The notes under the pieces are model-generated. The model did not search any database. It was not told where the DNA came from and saw nothing but the letters and a program-made list of their open reading frames with translations. Shown piece after piece: positions 17,256-26,039 of a DNA stretch of 64,000 nucleotides. Within the stretch, counting starts at the first letter, position 1. Every line of letters begins with the position of its first letter. This DNA comes from Flagellimonas aurea (GTDB lineage Bacteria; Bacteroidota; Bacteroidia; Flavobacteriales; Flavobacteriaceae), in the NCBI RefSeq assembly GCF_017313785.1, contig NZ_JAFLNL010000006.1, forward strand, positions 186,001-250,000. Direction: 5' to 3'. The translations under genes and the position numbers were made by a program.

Positions 17256-19214
17256 GTGAAAAGTAGCAAAGTATTGGTGGCCCTCATTGTAATAATGTGC
17301 TCCTTCACCACTGGTATATCCCAAGTAACACTTCCCGAAATTATTAGGGACAGCATGGTAATACAGCGTAACGCAAAGATTACCATCTGGGGATGGGCAT
17401 CACCAAGTGAAAGAATTACCGCCACGTTCAATGGCAAGCAAAGAAAAGCCACTGCCAACAACCAAGGAGATTGGCGTGTGGAATTTCCAAAAATGAAAGC
17501 AGGCGGTCCTTATACCTTAAAAATTTCAGGAAAAAATGAGATTATCTTGGAAGATATACTCATCGGAGATGTTTGGTTGTGCTCTGGCCAATCGAATATG
17601 GTACATCAAATGGACATCCATGATGTTACCTACGCAGAGGATATTGCCAATGCCAACTATCCTGAAATACGACATTTTAAAGTACCCCAAAAAACAGACC
17701 TGCGGGGACCCAGCAAACATTTAAATGGTGGTTCGTGGGAGGTAGCCATATCCGATGAAATTCGTCCGTTCTCCGCGGTTGCTTACTTCTTCGCCCGTAA
17801 ATTATATAAGAAATATGGGGTCCCCATTGGATTGATCAATGCCAGTGTGGGCGGCACTCCCATTGAAGCATGGATAAACGAAGAAGGCTATCAGGACTTT
17901 GAAGATAAATTAAAGATTATTAAAGAAAATAAGGATACCGCTTTTGTAAACAGCCATTCCAGAAACAAGTTTTCCAATAACCAACAATCTCAAAAACCTA
18001 AAGATAAGGGTCTTATTGGCGAAACACTTTGGTACGATATTAGCTTTGAACCCAAAAACTGGCGCAGAATCAATATTCCAGGTTATTGGGAAGATCAAGG
18101 GGCCAGAGACCTCAATGGAGTGGTCTGGTACAGAAAGGAAATCAACTTGCCACAATCAATGAATAGTAAAGAAGCTACTGTGTTTTTAGGAAGAATTGTA
18201 GATGCAGACGAATTATATATTAACGGTGAAAAAGTGGGGAATACCACCTACCAATATCCTCAAAGAAGGTACGATGTGCCTTCCAACATACTTAAATCAG
18301 GGAAAAATACCTTTGTTATACGTGTGACCAACAATTACGGAAAGGGGGGTTTTGTTCCCGATAAGCCCTATTATGTTTTCACGGATAAGGATACCGTCGA
18401 TTTAAAGGGCTACTGGCAATATAAAGTAGGAGAGGTTTATCCACCCGTAGATTTTTCCTCTTTTTCCAAAAATGGCAACAAGCCCCAAGAAAGAACCATC
18501 AATCCTCAAAACGAGCCCACCGCATTATACAATGGTATGGTGGCTCCATACATACAGCTCCCTATAAAAGGGGTGTTATGGTATCAGGGTGAGAGCAATG
18601 CCGGTAGACCTGAAGAATATTTGGATTTAATGCATGCCCTTATCAACGGGTGGAGAGGCGTTTACAAGAATCCGGAATTGCCCTTCATCTACGCACAACT
18701 CCCAAACTTTGGAGATGTAACCTATTCCCCGACAGAAAGCAATTGGGCCAGACTCAGGGAAGCGCAATTAAAGGCATGGGATGATGCGAATATTGCAATG
18801 ACCGTAAACATTGATTTAGGGGAATGGAACGATATTCATCCAGATAACAAAAAAGACGTAGGAGAACGTATGGCGTTGGCCGCCCAAAACATTGTCTACG
18901 GGGAAGATCTTGTCTACTCTGGGCCAATTTATGAATCCTCCCAGGTAAAAGATGATAAAATTGTTATATCCTTTTCACATATTGGCGGTGGGTTGATTAC
19001 CAATGATGGCGAAACCCTAGATAGTTTTGAGATTGCAGGGGAGGATAAGAATTTTGTATGGGCCAAGGCAAAAATTGAAGGAGATAAAGTAATTGTTTGG
19101 AGCGATAAAGTCGCAAATCCAAAATATGTTCGCTATGCTTGGGCAGACAATCCCTACAATCCCAATTTATATAACAAAGAAGGGCTACCTGCATCTCCAT
19201 TCAGGACAGAATAA
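17256..19214 (+). CDS. Sialate O-acetylesterase-like carbohydrate esterase
   Basis: A 652-residue SGNH-fold esterase with an N-terminal signal peptide (about 1-22). The nucleophile is Ser113 in CSGQSNM, and other family blocks are VLWYQGESNAG and the HPDNKKDVGERMA segment with the catalytic His. A jelly-roll insert (about 305-375, LGRIVDADELYINGEKVGN) splits the catalytic domain, as in SASA-domain (CE20-like) enzymes. Genuine sialic acid genes are absent and the gene is in the GH10-GH115 operon, so deacetylation of acetylated xylan is the likely role; this is inference. The start is GTG at 17256: the ATG two bases earlier is out of frame and runs straight into TGA. The 3' end faces uxuA. Confidence 0.88.
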   Translation: MKSSKVLVALIVIMCSFTTGISQVTLPEIIRDSMVIQRNAKITIWGWASPSERITATFNGKQRKATANNQGDWRVEFPKMKAGGPYTLKISGKNEIILEDILIGDVWLCSGQSNMVHQMDIHDVTYAEDIANANYPEIRHFKVPQKTDLRGPSKHLNGGSWEVAISDEIRPFSAVAYFFARKLYKKYGVPIGLINASVGGTPIEAWINEEGYQDFEDKLKIIKENKDTAFVNSHSRNKFSNNQQSQKPKDKGLIGETLWYDISFEPKNWRRINIPGYWEDQGARDLNGVVWYRKEINLPQSMNSKEATVFLGRIVDADELYINGEKVGNTTYQYPQRRYDVPSNILKSGKNTFVIRVTNNYGKGGFVPDKPYYVFTDKDTVDLKGYWQYKVGEVYPPVDFSSFSKNGNKPQERTINPQNEPTALYNGMVAPYIQLPIKGVLWYQGESNAGRPEEYLDLMHALINGWRGVYKNPELPFIYAQLPNFGDVTYSPTESNWARLREAQLKAWDDANIAMTVNIDLGEWNDIHPDNKKDVGERMALAAQNIVYGEDLVYSGPIYESSQVKDDKIVISFSHIGGGLITNDGETLDSFEIAGEDKNFVWAKAKIEGDKVIVWSDKVANPKYVRYAWADNPYNPNLYNKEGLPASPFRTE

Positions 19215-19268
19215 TACAATTTTCCTACTATATCAAAAAGGTTTATAGCACTTTAATATCCTTGTTTT

Positions 19269-20450
19269 TTAAGCTTGTTTCTGTTGATCCAATTTATAAC
19301 AGATTCCAAGTTCCAACCCTCTGATCTCGGCCAGTCCTTTTAGCCTTCCAATCAATGAATACCCAGGATACTTTTCCTTGCCCTCAAAAGAGTGTAGAAA
19401 TCCATGGTCGGGCCTCATCGGAAGGGCTATATTGTTTTTGTTCATGAGTAACAAAAGTTTTTCAATAATCTCTTCCATAGGATTATCCCCTTTTAGGTGT
19501 TCAGACTCTCTAAACCGTTTTCCGTCTTCTCGTTTTACATTCCTCAAATGCAAAAAATGAATGCGATCTCCGTGTTGATCAATAACCCGAACCAAGTCGT
19601 TGTTCGGCCGGGCACCCAATGAACCGGTACAATAACAAAGTCCATTGGCGTTTTCCGGAACTGCGGACAAAATATACTCGATATCCTTCTCCGTTGAAAC
19701 GACCCGTGGAAGTCCCAAGACGGAAAAAGGAGGGTCATCTGGGTGAATGGCCAATTTTACTCCCAGTTCTTCCGCCACTGGAGCAACTTCTGAAAGAAAA
19801 TGGACCAGATTCTTGCGCAAAGCATCATCATCGATACCCTGATAAGCGTTCAAAAGTTCCAACATCTTTTCTGGCGTAAACCTTTCATCACTTCCCGGCA
19901 ATCCCAACAGCACGTTTTTAAAGAGTTTTTCTTTTTCCGACTGGTCTAAAGAGTTTCCATAGTTTTTTGCTTCAATCAATTGGTCTTTGGAGTAATCGTT
20001 CTCTGCGCCCGGTCTTTTCAGTAAATACACGTCAAAAAATATAAAGGCCACCTCATCGAACAACAGTGCTTTTGTCCCATCAGCATTGATATGGGCATGA
20101 TCTGTACGCACCCAGTCCAAAATGGGCATAAAATTGTAGGCAACCACCTTGATGCCGCACTCGGCCAAGTTTTTCAAACTCTCTTTATAGTTTTGAATGT
20201 ATTGCTCGAAATTACCACCACGTCTCTTGATATCTTCGTGTACCGGCAAACTTTCTACTACCATCCATTCCATACCTTCTTCACGAATAACTTGCTGGCG
20301 TTCTTGAATATCCTGTACCTGCCATACTTCCCCTACCGGAATCTGGTGCAAAGCGGTAACAATTCCGGTTACACCACACTCCCTGATATCCCGAAGGGAA
20401 ACACCATCGTTAGGGCCATACCAACGCATGGTCTGCTGCATTGTGATCAT
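19269..20450 (-). CDS. uxuA: Mannonate dehydratase
   Basis: A 393-residue UxuA that dehydrates D-mannonate to 2-keto-3-deoxy-D-gluconate in the cytoplasm. The N-terminal QTMRWYGPNDGVSLRDIRECGVTG region and the metal-site stretches LAIHPDDPPF, LCYCTGSLGA, FLHLRNV and MRPDHG are all present at full length. The first ATG (20450) gives MITMQQT; the internal ATG three codons later (20441) matches the usual UxuA N-terminus better, so the start is uncertain by 9 bp. It is the last gene of the leftward GH67-SDR-uxuA operon, 16 bp after the SDR gene, and converges with the esterase gene. Confidence 0.96.
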   Translation of the reverse strand: MITMQQTMRWYGPNDGVSLRDIRECGVTGIVTALHQIPVGEVWQVQDIQERQQVIREEGMEWMVVESLPVHEDIKRRGGNFEQYIQNYKESLKNLAECGIKVVAYNFMPILDWVRTDHAHINADGTKALLFDEVAFIFFDVYLLKRPGAENDYSKDQLIEAKNYGNSLDQSEKEKLFKNVLLGLPGSDERFTPEKMLELLNAYQGIDDDALRKNLVHFLSEVAPVAEELGVKLAIHPDDPPFSVLGLPRVVSTEKDIEYILSAVPENANGLCYCTGSLGARPNNDLVRVIDQHGDRIHFLHLRNVKREDGKRFRESEHLKGDNPMEEIIEKLLLLMNKNNIALPMRPDHGFLHSFEGKEKYPGYSLIGRLKGLAEIRGLELGICYKLDQQKQA

Positions 20451-20466
20451 ACTCTGTCCTCTATAA

Positions 20467-21207
20467 TTAAAAACCTATACTATTACCTCCATCAACGGGA
20501 AGTACCGTTCCAGTAACAAATTTGGCCTCCTTGGAACACATAAAGAACACGGCATCGGCAATATCCTCTGGAAGTCCCATTTTGCCCATCGGTGTTCTTG
20601 AGAACACTTTCTCCTTTCTTGGAGGGTCTGAATCCAGTGCTTTAGCGGTCATTTTGGTCTTGATAAAGCCCGGAGCGATGCAATTTGTCCTAATATTATA
20701 TTGGGCCAAGTCTACGGCCATTGCTCGTGTCATACCTTCTATGGCGGTTTTACTGGCGGAATAGGCAACTACCTTGGGCATACCGTACTGGGCTGCCATG
20801 GAACTAATGTTCACAATGCTTCCGCCACCTGTTTCCTTCATTTTTTTGACCACCTCCCTACTAATGGAAAAAACGCTAAAAAGGTTGGTGTGCAGGATGT
20901 TTTCAAATTCGGCATCCGTGACTTCGATAAACTCTTTCTTCATATTGATACCTGCATTGTTGACCAGAATATCAATCTGCCCTTCCTTATCAAAAATATC
21001 TTGGATCATTCCGGGGATTTTGTCCAAATTCGTCAGATCAAAAATCAATGGTACGGCATTGTCCCCTATTTCCGCACAAGCATTGACCGTGCGTTCCTTG
21101 GTTCGCCCAATAACATAGGTTTTGATACCGTTATCGCAGAATTTCTTTGCTGTTGCATATCCCAATCCAGAGTTTCCCCCGGTTACTATGGCTATTTTTT
21201 TATCCAT
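20467..21207 (-). CDS. SDR oxidoreductase, probable fructuronate reductase
   Basis: A 246-residue classical short-chain dehydrogenase. It has TGGNSGLG (about 9-16) for cofactor binding, NNAG at about 87-90, the catalytic Ser in NISSMAAQYG and YSASK near 155-159. The typical long-chain UxuB mannonate oxidoreductase is missing from the locus. This gene lies between GH67 and uxuA, so reduction of D-fructuronate to D-mannonate by an SDR-type enzyme is the economical reading. Such non-orthologous replacement of UxuB is known in other bacteria. Generic annotation would be gluconate 5-dehydrogenase or 3-oxoacyl-ACP reductase-like; the assignment rests on context. Confidence 0.8.
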   Translation of the reverse strand: MDKKIAIVTGGNSGLGYATAKKFCDNGIKTYVIGRTKERTVNACAEIGDNAVPLIFDLTNLDKIPGMIQDIFDKEGQIDILVNNAGINMKKEFIEVTDAEFENILHTNLFSVFSISREVVKKMKETGGGSIVNISSMAAQYGMPKVVAYSASKTAIEGMTRAMAVDLAQYNIRTNCIAPGFIKTKMTAKALDSDPPRKEKVFSRTPMGKMGLPEDIADAVFFMCSKEAKFVTGTVLPVDGGNSIGF

Positions 21208-21228
21208 TAATATGTGTGTTGGTGATTT

Positions 21229-23424
21229 TTAATCCCATTGCGGCCGAATACCTGGCGCATAAGGGAACTTTAAAGACTGATAATGTTGCAATGTATTTTC
21301 CGGGGATTCCATTTCCTTTGGAAAATCCATTTTTGAGAATGTCTGAAAATAGAGCATACAAGCATCTCGCCACCATTTGGCCTCTTTGAGCTGTATGCCC
21401 AATAACATACTCACTTGATTGTGTCTATATTCATCCACGTAGGGTTCCATGTTTTCCCATGTATTGATCATTTGCTTTACTTGGTCCACCCCTTGCTGGT
21501 ATTTGATTCCCAAACCGTCCCAGAGTGTTCTTCCGCTCTTAAGCTGGTAATCCCACGGTAAATGATGAAACCATAGGAGGTATTCCTCTGGACAGGTTTT
21601 CGGATTTCCAAATTTTTCCTCGAATTCTGGTGCGTATTGTGATAGTGCATTACTCCCTGTTTTGGTCCTATCAAAACCGATTCCGTCTTCATCCGCTTTA
21701 TGATAGTATACAGGGTTCCATTCTGGACGGGATAGATTGCCTACCCAAGGTCCGGGACCATAATGATGGCTTGTATCAAATAAATGATGTAATCCGAGTG
21801 GGTTCATATAGTTTACAACGGCCTCTCTTGACTCCAGCATCATTTTCTTTACGGGCTTTATAAACTTTTCGTTGTTGCCAAAGGTACATCGCAACCATTC
21901 GTCAGCAATTGCTTCGGATTCCATGGAGGGGTCCCATGCCAATCGACCAAAGCCATACCAATCTGCTTGGCCGAATGGGTGTCCGGTCCAGTTGGCATCT
22001 GTTCCTATATTGGAAACCCCTGCCATTCCCGTCAACTTTTTATTATACAGGGAACCATCCACCACTTTGGCCACCGTGGACCCTTTCCCTTTTTGATAGG
22101 TATCGCTCTTTAGTACCTCTTCAAATAACTTGGGGAGATAGACCAAATGTGTGGCAAAGCCCAAATATTCCTTGGTTATCTGAAACTCCATCATAAGTGG
22201 GGTATTTGGCATGGCACCGAACATAGGATGGAACGGTTCTCTTGGCTGAAAATCAATGGGTCCATTCTTTACCTGGATAAGAACATTGTCCGGATACTTC
22301 CCATCATCGGGAACAAATTCACTGTATGCTTGTTTTGCCCTGTCATCGGCATCGTGTTCGGAATAAACAAATGCACGCCAAATTACGGTTCCATTGTGTG
22401 GGGCAAGGGCGTTGGCCAGTACCTTTGCGCCATCCAAGTGGGTTCGTCCATAATTTTGCGGGCCGGGCTGTCCTTCTGAGTTTGCCTTCACCAAAAAACC
22501 TCCAAAATCAGGAATGCTCTTATAAATTTCCGTCGTCTTTTCCTTCCACCATTGGATTACCTTCGGGTCCAAAGGGTCTGCTGTTTCCAAGCCTCCTATT
22601 TCCAAGGGTGCGGAAAACCGGGCGGTGAGATACACTTTTAGGCCATATGGGCGGAACACATCGGCAAGAGCCTTCACCTTTTCCAAATATTGAGGTGTTA
22701 AAATAAGCGCATTCGCGTTCACATTGGTCAATGCTGTACCATTGATTCCGATTGATGCGTTCGCCCTGGCGTAGTCTATATAGCGCTGATCTATATAATC
22801 GGGAAGTGTTTGCCAATTCCAGATGGAGAATCCGGAGTATCCTCTTTCAATGGTTCTGTCCAAATTGTCCCAGTGATTCAACATACGGATATCAACTTTT
22901 GGGGATTCTTCCGCGTCCATTGCATCCAGTGATTGATGCATTTTTAAAGCACGTAAAAAATGAAAAGTTCCATAGAGCAATCCAATTTCTTCCTTACCTG
23001 TAATAATTAAATAGTCCTTTCCACTTTTTTCGATATGCTTTATAATATAGCCTTCACTATTAAGGTTATCAATATTGATGTCTTCTTTAAAGTCCTTCGG
23101 CAAACTACCATATTTGGAAACAACCAATTGATTCCCTGAAGATGGAAGGGATTCGAACCGAATTTCCAAATCCAATAGGCCTCCCAAACCCATTTCCAAC
23201 TCCTTCCTAATGGCTTGCATTGTCGCGCCACCTTCTTCCACAAAGACGCTTTGAAGCTGGTTTTGATACGTTTTTAAGACAGTATCATCTGATATTTTAT
23301 CGTAATTTAACCATAGCTCATATCCATTGGACAAGGCGAACGACATACTGCACAGCAGTACAAAAAAGCTGAAAAAAAATGTTTTTTTAAGTCTAAAGGG
23401 ATGTTTCATCATTTGGAAATTCAC
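21229..23424 (-). CDS. aguA: GH67 alpha-glucuronidase
   Basis: A 731-residue GH67 enzyme that removes (4-O-methyl)glucuronic acid from the non-reducing terminal xylose of aldouronic acids. An N-terminal signal peptide (about 12-33, FFFSFFVLLCSMSFALS) with no lipobox implies a periplasmic enzyme. The three usual regions are visible: the small N-terminal alpha/beta domain, the (beta/alpha)8 barrel starting at WDNLDRTIERGYSGFSIW, and the helical C-terminal domain with LLWFHHLPWDY. It lies first in a leftward operon with the SDR and uxuA, and its upstream region holds the operator shared with uxaC plus a second weak site. It works after GH10 and GH115 have made short decorated oligosaccharides. 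Confidence 0.96.
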   Translation of the reverse strand: MNFQMMKHPFRLKKTFFFSFFVLLCSMSFALSNGYELWLNYDKISDDTVLKTYQNQLQSVFVEEGGATMQAIRKELEMGLGGLLDLEIRFESLPSSGNQLVVSKYGSLPKDFKEDINIDNLNSEGYIIKHIEKSGKDYLIITGKEEIGLLYGTFHFLRALKMHQSLDAMDAEESPKVDIRMLNHWDNLDRTIERGYSGFSIWNWQTLPDYIDQRYIDYARANASIGINGTALTNVNANALILTPQYLEKVKALADVFRPYGLKVYLTARFSAPLEIGGLETADPLDPKVIQWWKEKTTEIYKSIPDFGGFLVKANSEGQPGPQNYGRTHLDGAKVLANALAPHNGTVIWRAFVYSEHDADDRAKQAYSEFVPDDGKYPDNVLIQVKNGPIDFQPREPFHPMFGAMPNTPLMMEFQITKEYLGFATHLVYLPKLFEEVLKSDTYQKGKGSTVAKVVDGSLYNKKLTGMAGVSNIGTDANWTGHPFGQADWYGFGRLAWDPSMESEAIADEWLRCTFGNNEKFIKPVKKMMLESREAVVNYMNPLGLHHLFDTSHHYGPGPWVGNLSRPEWNPVYYHKADEDGIGFDRTKTGSNALSQYAPEFEEKFGNPKTCPEEYLLWFHHLPWDYQLKSGRTLWDGLGIKYQQGVDQVKQMINTWENMEPYVDEYRHNQVSMLLGIQLKEAKWWRDACMLYFQTFSKMDFPKEMESPENTLQHYQSLKFPYAPGIRPQWD

Positions 23425-23443
23425 AAAAAAAATCGATTAATTA

Positions 23444-23465
23444 GTTAATCAATCAATTGCGCCCA
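23444..23465. promoter_or_regulatory. Weak second LacI-type site before GH67
   Basis: CAATCAATTGCG (23450-23461) differs by one base from the operator core CAATCGATTGCG, but the flanking arms are poor. It is centred 59 bp from the strong site and 30 bp upstream of the GH67 start. Confidence 0.4.
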
Positions 23466-23502
23466 GTAAAATAAGTAAAAAATTCATAGATTAACAAAAT
23501 GT

Positions 23503-23524
23503 TTAACGCAATCGATTGCAAAAA
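23503..23524. promoter_or_regulatory. LacI-family operator, GH67/uxaC
   Basis: TTAACGCAATCGATTGCA with the TCGA centre at 23513/23514 carries a perfect left arm; the right arm decays to A's. It lies in the divergent region between GH67 (leftward) and the small ORF-uxaC operon (rightward) and overlaps the predicted rightward -33 element. Confidence 0.85.
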
Positions 23525-23545
23525 TGAAAATTTTTACGAAATTTG
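23516..23545 (+). promoter_or_regulatory. Predicted promoter of the uxaC operon
   Basis: TTG at 23516-23518 and GAAATTTG at 23538-23545, one mismatch from TAnnTTTG, are separated by 19 bp. The first start codon downstream is the ATG of the small ORF at 23585. Confidence 0.5.
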
Positions 23546-23584
23546 GAATCTATTTAAAGAAAAAATAATCTAAATAAATAAGTA

Positions 23585-23875
23585 ATGAAATCTTTTAAGG
23601 TTCCCCTGTTTCGTTTTCCGGCCTTTACATTTTTCTCCTTTTACAAGAAGAAAATAGAAAGAGTCATGGTCTTGGACCTTGAAGCCGATTTAAAATATTT
23701 CAACACAAATACTTCCAAAAACAGTACCTTCACTTTGGAGCCGAACGTTTTACAACTTGTAATTCCCAAGGGTAAACAGGTTTTAGGATCTGTAAAGTTT
23801 GAGGTATGTTTTGAGGATAGTTCCCTACTGACCACGGTATTTCCGCCCAGCCATAAAACTGTCGTCATAAACTAA
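23585..23875 (+). CDS. Small hypothetical protein heading the uxaC operon
   Basis: A 96-residue product that I do not recognise. The first 27 residues are basic and aromatic (MKSFKVPLFRFPAFTFFSFY, then KKK). The rest is predicted beta-rich, with alternating hydrophobic residues (LQLVIPKGKQVLGSVKFEV), two cysteines at most and no clear transmembrane segment. It starts about 40 bp after the predicted LacI-controlled promoter and ends 22 bp before uxaC, so it would be co-transcribed with it. It could be a regulatory or accessory peptide of glucuronate metabolism, or a non-conserved ORF. A 75-codon antisense ORF overlaps it but has no supporting context. Confidence 0.5.
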   Translation: MKSFKVPLFRFPAFTFFSFYKKKIERVMVLDLEADLKYFNTNTSKNSTFTLEPNVLQLVIPKGKQVLGSVKFEVCFEDSSLLTTVFPPSHKTVVIN

Positions 23876-23897
23876 ACCCTTCCTTAGAAACCAACAC

Positions 23898-25328
23898 ATG
23901 AAAAAATTTATACACGATGACTTTTTGCTGGAAACTGATTACGCTAAGGAGCTATATCACAATTATGCAGAGAGTCAGCCTATCATCGATTTTCATTGTC
24001 ATCTTCCGGTCAACGAAATCGCGGATAATAAGAACTTTGCCAATATGACCCGGATTTGGATTGAAGGCGATCATTATAAGTGGAGGGCTATGCGAGCCTT
24101 GGGCATAGAGGAAAAGTACATTACAGGCGACGCTACAGATGAGGAAAAGTTCCTTAAATGGGCAGAAACCGTACCCTACACGTTAAGGAATCCTTTATAC
24201 CATTGGACGCATATGGAACTGAGCCGATATTTTGGAGTCGATAAAATTCTGTCTCCAAAGACTGCATCGGAAATTTATGGAATATGTAATGAAAAACTGA
24301 ACACTTCAGATTTTTCGACCCAACAGCTCCTTGAACGGATGCATGTAAAGGTGGTGTGCACCACGGATGACCCGTTGGACAATCTCTCCGATCATGCCAA
24401 ATTGGGTGATTCAGGTTTTAGCACCGAAGTTCTGCCAACGTTTAGACCGGATGGTCTCATTGATATTGAGAAAGATGATTTTCTGGATTACCTAAAGCGC
24501 CTATCCGAAATCACGGATATTGAAATCACCGATTTCGAATCCCTAAAGGAAGCCATCGGTGTTAGGGTTGATTTTTTCCATACACATGGATGTAGACTTT
24601 CAGACCATGGATTGACGCATGCTTTTGGAGAATCATTTACTCCGGACCAAATTAATGGAATACTGAGGCTTCGCTTAGATGGGAAATCAATTTCCAAAAT
24701 TGAAGTCACTAAGTACAAATCGGCGATAATGCATACGCTGGGCGAGTTTTATGCCAACAAAAATTGGGTGATGCAATTGCATTTAGGCCCCATCCGGGAC
24801 ACCAACCAAGCCGTTCTTTCCAAAATAGGAATCAATGCGGGAGTGGACAGTATTGGCGATTATCAACAAGCGGAACAATTGGCCAGCTTTTTGAACCATC
24901 TAAACAGCAATGAAAGCCTGCCCAAAACCATTTTATACAATTCCAATCCTTCGGACAATGAGGTGTTCGCCACTATGGCCGGTAATTTTACGGGAGAGGG
25001 AATCAAAAGTAAAGTACAATTCGGGGCTGCTTGGTGGTTTTTAGATCAAAAAGATGGTATCGAGGACCAATTGAATGTCCTTTCCAATATGGGCTTGCTC
25101 AGTTGCTCGGTGGGCATGCTTACGGACAGTAGAAGTTTTCTATCTTTTCCAAGGCACGAATACTATAGGAGGGTATTGTGCAATATGCTCGGCAACGACC
25201 TTAAAGCTGGATTGCTTCCGAATGACATGGAGTGGATAGGACAAATCGTAAAAGACATAACATATAACAACGCCAAAGCATTTTTTCAATTCCCGAGCGT
25301 AATGAAAAATGAAAGCGTAAAAACATAA
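23898..25328 (+). CDS. uxaC: Glucuronate isomerase
   Basis: A 476-residue UxaC that isomerises D-glucuronate to D-fructuronate (and galacturonate to tagaturonate) in the cytoplasm. The family N-terminus KFIHDDFLLETDYAKELYHNYA, the metal-binding IIDFHCHLP at about 30-38, MQLHLGPIRD and the C-terminal LTDSRSFLSFPRHEYYRR are all present at normal length. It is followed by eda (39 bp) and the TRAP genes, so uronate uptake and the first and last catabolic steps are in one transcript. Expression is probably derepressed through the operator at 23503-23524. Confidence 0.97.
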   Translation: MKKFIHDDFLLETDYAKELYHNYAESQPIIDFHCHLPVNEIADNKNFANMTRIWIEGDHYKWRAMRALGIEEKYITGDATDEEKFLKWAETVPYTLRNPLYHWTHMELSRYFGVDKILSPKTASEIYGICNEKLNTSDFSTQQLLERMHVKVVCTTDDPLDNLSDHAKLGDSGFSTEVLPTFRPDGLIDIEKDDFLDYLKRLSEITDIEITDFESLKEAIGVRVDFFHTHGCRLSDHGLTHAFGESFTPDQINGILRLRLDGKSISKIEVTKYKSAIMHTLGEFYANKNWVMQLHLGPIRDTNQAVLSKIGINAGVDSIGDYQQAEQLASFLNHLNSNESLPKTILYNSNPSDNEVFATMAGNFTGEGIKSKVQFGAAWWFLDQKDGIEDQLNVLSNMGLLSCSVGMLTDSRSFLSFPRHEYYRRVLCNMLGNDLKAGLLPNDMEWIGQIVKDITYNNAKAFFQFPSVMKNESVKT

Positions 25329-25367
25329 AGGGACTCACAACCCCTGAACTAAACAAACATATCGCAC

Positions 25368-26039
25368 ATGAAAAAATACACCCGTCTCGAGGTTTTTAAA
25401 GCTATGGGGGACACTGGGTTTGTTCCCTTGTTCTACAATTCCGACCCCAAAATGGTACAGCAAGTAGTAAAAGCCTGCTATAATGGGGGCGCTAGACTTT
25501 TTGAATTTACCCATAGAGGGGAAAACGCCGAAAAGGTATTTTCTGAACTAGTTGATTTCTGCAATAAAGAATGTCCCGATATGATATTGGGCGTTGGCTC
25601 TGTTACTGATGCCGCTACTGCTTCCAACTTTATTAATATGGGTGCTTCTTTCGTGGTTACTCCTGTGCTACGGGAGGACATTGCCATTGTGTGCAACCGT
25701 AAAAAGATTTTTTGGTCTCCCGGATGCGGTACGCTTACCGAAATTACAAGGGCCGAGGAACTTGGCTGTGAAGTGGTAAAATTATTTCCTGCGGAAGTGT
25801 ACGGTCCCCAATTTATCAAGGCCGTTAAGGGACCTCAACCGTGGACCAACATAATGCCTACTGGCGGGGTGGACACTACCCAAGAAAACCTGACCGCTTG
25901 GTTTGAAGCTGGCGCCACCTGTGTGGGGATGGGCTCCAAACTCATAGACAAACAAGCTCTGGTTCAAGGAAACTTTGATTTGATCACCCAAAAGGTAAAA
26001 GACGTTATAAAGATCATCCAAGAGATAAAATCAGTATGA
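25368..26039 (+). CDS. eda: KDPG/4-hydroxy-2-oxoglutarate aldolase
   Basis: A 223-residue class I aldolase that splits 2-keto-3-deoxy-6-phosphogluconate into pyruvate and glyceraldehyde 3-phosphate. The Schiff-base lysine is Lys138 in EVVKLFPAEVYGPQF; Glu46 in RLFEFTHRG, TPVL (about 98-101) and PTGGV complete the active site. The Thr-Pro-rich loop SPGCGTLTEI is typical of the bacterial Eda fold. The stop overlaps the dctP start (ATGA at 26036-26039), so the two are translationally coupled. It completes the hexuronate route with KdgK. Confidence 0.95.
   Translation: MKKYTRLEVFKAMGDTGFVPLFYNSDPKMVQQVVKACYNGGARLFEFTHRGENAEKVFSELVDFCNKECPDMILGVGSVTDAATASNFINMGASFVVTPVLREDIAIVCNRKKIFWSPGCGTLTEITRAEELGCEVVKLFPAEVYGPQFIKAVKGPQPWTNIMPTGGVDTTQENLTAWFEAGATCVGMGSKLIDKQALVQGNFDLITQKVKDVIKIIQEIKSV

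Noticed and set aside
17256-19214. A sialic acid catabolic role for the sialate O-acetylesterase-like protein
   Set aside because: There are no sialidase or neuraminate lyase genes, and the gene is in the GH10-GH115 operon, so xylan deacetylation is the better guess.
23641-23868. A 75-codon ORF antisense to the small gene before uxaC
   Set aside because: It runs against the predicted promoter direction and has no start signal or spacing to a neighbour.
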